From: Volvox africanus
Lineage: Eukaryota; Chlorophyta; Chlorophyceae; Chlamydomonadales; Volvocaceae
Length of the DNA: 64,000 bases
Assembly: GCA_030268105.1 (NCBI GenBank)
Contig: BSDZ01000031.1
Coordinates: forward strand, 682,001 to 746,000
Direction: 5' to 3'
The stretch's first letter is position 1. Every line of letters starts with the position of its first letter. The notes below the pieces were generated by a model that ran no database searches, was not told the DNA's origin, and worked only from the letters and a program-made list of their open reading frames with translations. The position numbers and the translations under genes are program-made. Of the stretch, positions 52,258 through 61,100 are shown piece by piece.

Positions 52258-53135
52258 GGAGAGAGGGAGAGAGGGAGGGGACCCAGCGATGTAAGGGCGT
52301 CTCCGTGTATCATACTACTCATAGAATCGTAATTGCTGCAGCTGCATGGGTTTACATGGTGGATAGTGCAGCTGTCGGCCAGCTGTCAATCGGCATATCG
52401 CCATCACCCTCGCCGACTAGAAAGCCGAATGTGGCGGTGACTGTAACGAACAAACAAACGGTATGATATGGAGAGGCCCAAACCAGGGCTTGCTCCCTGC
52501 TCCTTACAGCAACCCCTCGCCCTCATGCAGCGACCGCAGCCAGATCCCTCTTTGCGCCGCGCAGCCTCTTCACATACATCATCTGAAGCACCTACGTGAT
52601 CCATCTAATCATTAATTATATATCTAATGGGTATTGGGTATGGTCCCAACCCTATGTCGCCCCCATACGTAACCCCCAACTTCAGGTGCGGTGTTGGGAG
52701 CAGCGCCCGTCCTCAAAGTATCAAACCCCCCGTTTTATCAGTCAATATCACACCTACTTTGTTGCAGCCCACATCCGCGATTGTTGTCTGTTGCTCCTTC
52801 GCCTTAGCTTTCAATTCTGCACGCATCCGCATTTACATCTCATTGCCAATAACGCCATGAAGGTGTGCTATAGTTTAAATCTAGGCCCATGTGGAGTCCT
52901 TGCCTGCGAGGTTTCCTATCCACCAGTGCTCCGCGCATGCCGAACTATGGCGACGGCGCTTGAGTTGAGAAATAAAACCTTTCACTTGTAATTGTGCTCT
53001 CTCAGGATTACAACCAAATGGATCTGTTGTAACACTCGGCACTTTGAGATTAGTGGCGGGCTTCCAGCAAGCCTGGCAGGGCGCATTCGCCAAACTAAGC
53101 AAAACTGTAGCAACTAAATAAATGAACTGTGACAT
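51350..53135 (-). CDS. FkbM-family SAM-dependent methyltransferase
   Basis: The last exon, 52207-51350, is firm. It follows a long CT tract and CAG acceptor, is in phase 0 and gives 285 residues ending GRNPVN. It has FkbM (Methyltransf_21) hallmarks: VFCFEPSE (ribose-binding Glu-Pro strand), YLDLLKIDTEGFDPAVLAGA (KxDxEG motif) and LLSFEYHRLW. FkbM proteins O-methylate sugars or small molecules, but substrate cannot be told. The 5' part is tentative. An ATG at 53135 begins a signal-peptide-like segment (MSQFIYLVATVLLSLANA), followed by about 60 residues to 52905. Coding-like pieces follow at about 52586-52508 and 52440-52352, flanked by CAG and GTAA sites, but the last junction into 52207 is out of phase as I read it. 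The glycine-rich SAM motif I is not seen in the firm exon and should lie in these pieces. Confidence 0.7.
52210..52276. repeat. GA dinucleotide repeat forming a polypyrimidine tract
   Basis: GAGA units, then GGGAGA units, on the plus strand are an uninterrupted CT tract on the coding strand immediately before the CAG acceptor of the FkbM last exon. The microsatellite thus serves as the polypyrimidine tract of that intron. Confidence 0.85.
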
Positions 53136-55196
53136 AATGCAACCCGATAATGATAGATAGATAGGCAATAATGATGGTGGTGGGAGAGGCGAGAGCAAAC
53201 CAGTAGATGCTGGTGCCTAGATCTCCCGGTCAAGTGTTGGGCTGTATATGGGAACACAAGCACTTGACGGCATGTCGCACATGCGACATTAAGTGGGCCC
53301 CGCCAGGTAACTCGATCTTACCCTATAATGTAAGCGGTACTTTCACTGCGGCTGTCCATTAATGCAGGACGCCACGTAGAATGGCGTTAACGTAAAACCG
53401 CCAAAGTTACTGCAAGGCCGTATTGCATCAAGCCGCGCTTCTTCATTTTACTGCATTTCACGCTTTATATATTTATTTACGATTGTAACACCGTACACCT
53501 AATTGTCGCAACGGGATGAGGAATCGCTATCCGCCTAAGCTCGATGCCCGGGACTGCAGGGCCCGCAGGGTTTCCCCTAGCTGCAGGTGAATCCAAACAG
53601 CTTGCAACTCCGCGGCATCCCTAGCAGCAAGAAACAATGTTGCTCGCATCGTCTCCCCAGCTTCACCCAACACCAAGTCGAAAACGGAGCTAACGCAGCG
53701 CTTGATGCCCCAGCGTGAAGGTTCACTAGAGGCAATCGCAATGGGAACAGTAAGTGGAGGACCCTTCTTCCGCGGCAAAGCGGCACTCACCGCCCGTGCG
53801 GGGCCACACTGGCAATTGTTCCATTGTTTCAGATTTATCGAAACGAAAACGTGCGTGAGGCAAGTACGGACTGAGGGCGAAAGCACGGCCGAGTGGCGAG
53901 CAAGGCAGGCAATGCACGAAGCATCTGTCCCCCCAGCCCCCAGGAAGGGGGCCTTCATGAAGCACCTAGGGCTCAGGCCCTGGAGCTAGGCTTGTACCTG
54001 CCTTTGCTTCGTACTGGCCGGATAGCTGCCGGGCCGGGCTATAGCTGAATTCTGTGAGCATGGGCTGTGCGGAAAATTGGTCAGGCTCGCCACGTGTGCC
54101 GGCAACCCCGGCAATAGAAACAGTCACTGATGGTCTGCAATGGGAAGGTTGGGGACCTACCTGGACCTACCTGGCAGGTGGAGGTGGCAGGGCCGGGATA
54201 GGGTGGGTTGGTGCCACGGTGGATCGTAGTATGGTCGTTCATCGCCCATTCATCCGTAGCAACGTTTATCCGCGATTTACGCCGACTACTATTTGTTGAA
54301 CAAAACACAGCGGCAGCACAGTGCGTCAGTAGCATCTTCCCCAATGATGACTGCAGGGCCAGGCCTAGCCGTCGTTGGGGAAGACCCAGGCTTAACGACA
54401 AATGGCAGCCTTCGAAGGCAGACAGACAGAACACAGCGCAGCAAGCGGTCTGCCAGCCGGCTGCCCTCCAGAACCTACCCAGAGCCTGGCGGAAAGACAG
54501 CGCGGCGAGGGTCCTCCATCTGGGCTTAAACCAGTCGGCCACAATCATGCCATGGAAGCAGGTCAACTGCCTGGCTTGTATCATATATCCGACTTTCCAT
54601 ACCCCTGCTCTTTAAACCACTGTCAAAATTTGGGAGGTTTGGCCGCTGATATCGCCTAAACCCACGTTCGCGCAGGCGATCTCACAGGATTGGGCGAATG
54701 GTTGGAATAGAAGCTAATTTGGGATTGTACAACAAGACGACATCGCTCTGCGAACTGGTTGTAATGACGACCCGTTCATTTTATTCAAAAGATAAACCTT
54801 ATGAAGCCCTGAGCGTGATCGTGATCATGCGCTTCCATCTTCATGTGTTACCACCAATCAGCTCCGAAACCTACACTAGCGTTCCCCACGGTCCATCGCA
54901 GCAGCCATGGAAACGAGGAGCACAGTTCAGTCTCAAGCATGTTGCTTGAGGACTGGAGCCGCAGAAGGCCAAATAGGCGCTGACGTACGCAACCAGACCA
55001 GTTAAAATACGCCAGCACAGTACGGCCGCAAGACAGGACGCAGCCAGCACACCGAACAGGCATCAAAGGGCGGCCTATCCGTGTGATGAAAAAACCCTCT
55101 ACGGAGGAAGCCACACGGATAATAGTCATGCGGGTGAACCGGCTTATCCGCCAGAGGCGAGTTCTTTCCCGCGGACGAACAAGGTCTTGTTTATTC
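53136..55196. other. Unassigned region with two minus-strand open frames
   Basis: Between the FkbM gene and the Sac1-like gene are two sizeable minus-strand frames. One ends at 53527 and reads open for 143 residues (contains GIKRCVSSVFDLVLGEAGET and LQAVWIHLQLGETLRALQS, helical-looking). The other, at 54081-54584, is 167 residues, Trp- and Cys-rich. They could be exons of an unrecognised gene, but I found no confident splice connection, start or family. No other feature is seen. Confidence 0.3.
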
Positions 55197-58100
55197 TTAT
55201 CTCGTCACTGCTGGTTCCTGACGCCAGGGGTACAAGCCGGTCCTCTGCAGCAGCGGTTGCTCCACATAGGCCGTACCCTGTCGCAGCACCTCTAACAGCA
55301 CCGCCATGCCCAGCGCCGCTGGACCCAGCACACCTGTCCCCAGCTCCTTGAGGCCAACGATCTGCTTGAAGGCCAGGACCACCGCCTGCGTGTCATCATG
55401 TCCATGCGAAGCCATTGAGGTAATTCTAAAGCCGGTGGGTTTGGATAGCATTGCAATAGCATGTGTACGGTGGAGCTGTACGTTCTTCGAGATCGGCAAC
55501 GATCAGTGGCGGTATGCGATGTCGGTGTGAGTACTGCAGCGTGGGGACAACGGCCATGCAACACGGGCATCATGAATATGACTGGATATGGCGTCCTTCC
55601 TCCAGGCGGTGAGGGGAGGCAGCCGCACAAGCGCCTTAGGAAGCCTACGCCACATGCACATAGTGCGTTCAAAATTCCGATTTTTTTTCCAGAGAGACCC
55701 CGCACTGGGTAGAGCGGGGGTCCGCTAACGCGGCCCACGCACCACAATCCTTCCTTCGGCTGCAAAAGGTATATTCCGTGCAGTGCCCCCTCGCGAGACG
55801 AGTCGCCCCCTCACCACATTATTACTTCACGCAAGCCCGCCCTGACCCCCTCAACCCTCCACGATCCTTATCCTACCTGGATGGCAGCCGCCAACAGCAG
55901 CAACATTCCCAATTGCAGCATTATGGTGCTGGGGGGCTTTCGGCGAGGCAGCTCCACCGGCGGGGAGGACATCTGAAGGATGCCATACCGTGCAGTATAG
56001 TACAGTACAGTACAGCATACTTTAATCGGCTTGCCGTACTTAAATTAAGGACTAAAGGAAGGGAGCGCAACAATCTATGCCCTGGCTAATGGTATGACTC
56101 AGATGAGCATCACGCGGTCAAAGAAATGCCAAAGCTGTTCATGGTGCATCTTACATGCGATGAGGGTTTCTCCCCTCCTCTTCTGCTTTGCTCTTTTCTG
56201 CATCAGTTTATCCAGGCAGGTACAAGACTCCTGCCCCGTCCCCAATGCCAAAACAGTGCCCCCTCCCCTTACCCTCCCCCCCCTTCCAGCACCTTGAAGA
56301 CCCCGGTGGAGAGGTCCAGCGCGTCCTGCCGCCTGGCATCAGTGAAGTTGGAGTAGTAATATCGAGATGCAGTATCACCTGTAGCAGCAGCATTCAGTTG
56401 CGGCTGCTGCCGCAACAGAGTTAAGGCAACAGCAGCAACAGTAGCTGCACCATACTTACATACACCCACCAGGCACCACCCACCAATTCACTCAGCCACC
56501 CACCCCCAGGTGCCACCTACCGACTGCGAGGACCTTGTCCCAGAGGCCCTTCAGCACCCCCCGAGTCAACCCCGGGGGCTCCATCGCTGCGGCTGCGGAG
56601 CGGAGCACCCGGCCCGCATGACTGGCTGTCCCTAGTGTTTGATCGGACAACACATCCGCCTGGTGTGACCACAGCTGAGCCAGGGCTGCGGCGTGCGTGG
56701 GAGGGTTGAGGGCGGGATTGGGGCTGCAACTATCGGTCAAAGCTCCCAATCATAAGTATGTCAGGTGGCCGCAGGGAGCAGGTGATCCAAGGGGGGAGAG
56801 GGAAAGAGGGAAAGGGTGTTCAGTTGTGGACGGTGCAAACCGACACAGTTGCATATCTGTCGGTTATGGCACTGCAGCTTGTGACAGGCAGTTGCAAGTG
56901 GCAGGTGCAACTTCCTTCCACTGTCAAGTAGTAAGACGTTGTATGGAGACATGAGGGCAGTGCTCCAGGGATGGTTGTAGTTGTAGGTCTGGAGCCACTG
57001 GAAGTAGAAATTAAGGGTGTGTGATTTCTGCAGTCGTCACCCAACAGCCAGCCATCGTCGAGTGTCTTATACTACTGACTTCTATTGACTTCTGCAACAA
57101 ATAGTAGCAGCTTCAGTACTTCCTATCCCCTTTTAACAGGTTATGAGCTCCCTTTAACAAAGGGTAAGTGAGTACAGGAGACCCGGGACTACTGCTGTTA
57201 AGGAGCACACACTCTCTAATCTCTAATCACCAATAACCACCACCATATGATACACCTAACGGCTGGGTGTCAGCCTGGTACACTGGATGTCGGTGGCTGC
57301 CTTCGGGATGAGGGGGTCGGTGCAAACGATGACCGAGAAGAAGCACAAATACTTTTTAGGGTTACGGGTTAGGCTTTTAAGCGCGGCAGACGTACGTTGT
57401 TGTGGTACGCATGCCTGTTGCCTTGCCCAGGTTGGAGAATATGCTGGGAGCCGGCAAGGCGGCGCAAAGGAAGTGCGGCAGGGAATCCATCTGACGTGCA
57501 CAATGGCTATGATGGCGGTGTAAAGTAGCATTATATAAGCTCCTACAGGGACGCAGGTTCAACTCCAACACCAAGACGCGACCGTGTGTCTGTATGTGTG
57601 AATCATGTCAGTCTCAGGTCTCGGAACACACAGACAGACAGACAGACAGACAGACACACAGAGGCGCGTGTGCTTGGCTTGGATAAAACTGAGAGCCGCT
57701 AGAAGTATGAACCCAGCCCCAAAGTCAGGCAACGAGGTCATTAAAGTGCATGCACCGAACAATTCCCCCATCCTGTTCTCCCTCAACCCCCCTGGAAAAC
57801 ACACACAAGCACACACACCGTGTATGACGCTGCCGTGGGCTACCCCCATGTCTCCCGTGTCATCCATGGCCCCCATCGCCACGAGCGCCTCCGCCAGCAC
57901 CGGCAACACCAGGGCGTGTTGGGCGAGATCCACCTCCTCGCAGCATCCGCCTGGAGTTGGTGCGGAGTGCTAAGATCATACAGTTGGATTAGTTGGTTAG
58001 GGTTTGGAATAGGGTTTGGCTTAGGGGTTGGTTTGGGTCAGGCCTTTGTCTAAGGATTGGGAACAGGAATGAGGTTGCGAGAGGGCAAAGAACGGGGCAG

Positions 58101-61100
58101 TTGGCGGCTTGGGAATGCTACGGAGCAAAGAAGGCTCAGAAGGCTCAGGCCACAAAGGTTCATACTGTGAAACGTTTTAGCTCTAGAGCAGTCAGCAGGT
58201 CGCCGCTTGCCCCCACGCGCCCCTCCGCCACCGGGTTTTAGCCTCACCTGCAGATACGGTACTGGCGCTGCTGATTCGCAAAAGGCCTTTTTGGAGGGAG
58301 AAAACCTGGCGACCCACGCAGCGCGTCGTGGAGCGGCCCCGCAGAGACTGCGCCTGAGACTGGGATTGGGGTTCTGATGATGCTTCGGAAGTGGTTGTGG
58401 TCGTTGCGGAGGTTGTGGAGCCGTTGGTGTTCGTGGGTGCAGTTGATGGTGGCTGCATCACAGTCATCTCCAGCTCGTCCTTCCGCAGCACAGCGAAGAG
58501 TGCAGGAACAACACATAGCCGTCAGAGTGTGAAGGAGGCGGCCGCGATCCGCGCGTGCGATGATGGGGTCGACAAGGGGCAAGAAGGAGAGAGCGGTGGC
58601 CAAAGGGGAAGGGGAAGGGGAAGGGGAAGGGGAAGGGGAAGGGGAAGGGGAAGGGGAAGGGGAAGGGGAAGGGGAAGGGGAAGGGGAAGGGGAAGGGGAA
58701 GGGGAAGGGGAAGGGGAAGGGGAAGGGGAAGGGGAAGGGGAAGGGGAAGGGGAAGGGGAAGGGGAAGGGGAAGGGGAAGGGGAAGGGGAAGGGGAAGGGG
58801 AAGGGGAAGGGGAAGGGGAAGGGGAAGGGGAAGGGGAAGGGGAAGGGGAAGGGGAAGGGGAAGGGGAAGGGGAAGGGGAAGGGGAAGGGGAAGGGGAAGG
58901 GGAAGGGGAAGGGGAAGGGGAAGGGGAAGGGGAAGGGGAAGGGGAAGGGGAAGGGGAAGGGGAAGGCGAAGGGGAAGGCGAAGGGGAAGGGGTTGACGAA
59001 GGGGGCCCGGACGAGGGCCTAGGGGCGAGGTTGGGTCAAGTACGATCCTAACGAACCTAAGGAATCGATCGCCACCTCACATGAATGTGGACGGAGAAAC
59101 AAACAAACACAAAACATCATCATTCATTTGAACGCTACGTCTCTCTAAGACACACGCATCTGGACATATCCCTCCCTTTCCACACGGCCCCTTCACGGCC
59201 TTCACGGCCTGTCCGCTGCATCTAGCGCCATAACACCTCCTGTAAGCGTGTGCCTAACCCCACCGGCGGCTCTTCCCTTCCCCGTAGCCACAGACCCTCA
59301 CCAAGGACACGAACGCCCCAACGCGTCGCGCTGTCTCCGCCACCTCCCGCTCCAAACGTGCCGCCGCGGCGCCGCACGAGGCCAGCTCCAACAGCTCCCC
59401 GCCACGAAGCAGAAGCCCCACCAGAGAAAGCGACGACGCAACTTCCGGATTGCTACTGATGGTTGTGCTACTGCCGCCGCCGTCAGCGACAAAATCAAGA
59501 GCGTCCCCAGCTGCCGCTACGGCAACAGCTGCCGCTACTGCAACTGCTGCCGCCGCGGTGGTATCATCGCCCCCTCTTGGGCCCTCCCCCGTTGCCATGT
59601 CCTCTTTGATTTTCGTTGTCGGGTGCTCATTCCAGGACTCCACCTGCTGTGGTCGCCGCTGCTGCAGCTGTTGCTTCCGCTGCTGATCTCGAGCACGCGC
59701 ACAGTATGCATCCACCTGTCTTACAACGGCAATAACCACCAGAACCGCATGTACGGCAACCATATAGAATTCCTTACGTACTTAACATTACAGTACAATT
59801 TCCCTGGTTTGATAGCGGTACCTAACCTGACGGCTGAGACAGCACCTTACCCGCCAACTCACCCCTCATCCCTCTTGCACCTCCCTCACTGCTTCACATT
59901 CGCGTCCCTCCCCGCTCACACACACACACTCCCCCTGTCTACCGCAGCGTCCAGCACTCATCACTACATCGGGTCTCTCATCTGACTCGTTTCCTCATCG
60001 CATCGCTGCACAGTGCACACACTTCCATGGCCCCCATACGCGATAACTGCCTGAGCAAGTGCCTCCTCATAAAGGCTGCGCCGAAACCAATGTCTACTAC
60101 CGGACCCTTTCCTAAATCAAACATGTCTTCATGCGGCTGGGGCGCTGCAACACCCACCTGCTGTTTTAGAACATCGTGGAGACGCAGTTGCTGGCGCTCG
60201 TTAGCGCCGAGGATGATGTTGAGCAGGAGGAGCGTCTGTCGGCACGTAAGCGGTGAGGGCGGCCCAACGAGTCAGCCAGGTATCGGAAGCTACTAGGTCT
60301 TCGATCTGTCGTTCGTGGACGACCGGACGACCGGACGACCGGACAAACGGACGACCGGACAAAGGGACGAAGCCCAAACTACGACGGAGTTAGCCAGCCC
60401 CGCTCACCCCTCCGTACGCCGCGTGCAGCTGGTCCACGTGGCGGGTGAACGGCCCGTCGTGCCGCGTTGCATCCTCGGGTCCGCGCGGGGCGGGGCAGAG
60501 GCGCATGTCAGGTGGTGCCGCCCAGAAGAGCGGGGCGCTTCCGCGAGCCTGAGCGGCGGCAGCGGCGAGAGGAAGAAACAAGGTTCGCTACACGGGCCAC
60601 GAAGAGCAGACGAAAATGCGCACGTTGGCATTCGTCGACAGGGCTGAACCCTAAACCCTTAAATCCCTAAACCCTTAAACCATAACATGGACAGACCGCC
60701 GTCTGCCCTATGCTTGGTGCCTGAAGCACAACCTCCCCCCTGCCCCCTATCACCCATTCAGTCAGCAGACCCTTGTTGCATGGACTGTCAAACGTGATAC
60801 TGCAACTGCCCCGTCTGTATGACAGGACTGTATGACAGGCCACGGAATATATACAATCACCGTGTCAGGTTGCCGTACGTTTCTCCGAAACCAAAGTTAC
60901 CATAACGTATGATGCGACCGCGACCCACGTGCGCTTCCGCAGGCAGCCGGATGAAACGGTCCCTGTCACAGATGGGGACCGCGGGCTGCTTCCTCTGGGC
61001 CCGTTCTCCCAGAGAGCGTCTGAAACCCTCTCCTCGTCCGTTGTCTCTTCCAACCGCTGCCGCTGCTGCCGCTGCTGCTGCTGTGAGTCGTGCTGGGGGC

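Noticed and set aside
57940..57970. Coding-strand LRTN reading just before the Sac1-like exon at 57950, suggestive of the RTN of the catalytic motif
   Set aside because: It continues as SRRMLRGGG, without Cys-x5-Arg, runs into a stop, and is out of frame with the conserved [20 protein letters not shown] segment.
58391..59051. Long plus-strand frames of Gly-Arg and Glu-Gly repeats
   Set aside because: They are the GGGGAA array read as protein. All frames stay open because the hexamer has no stop, and the flanks lie in introns and exons of a minus-strand gene.
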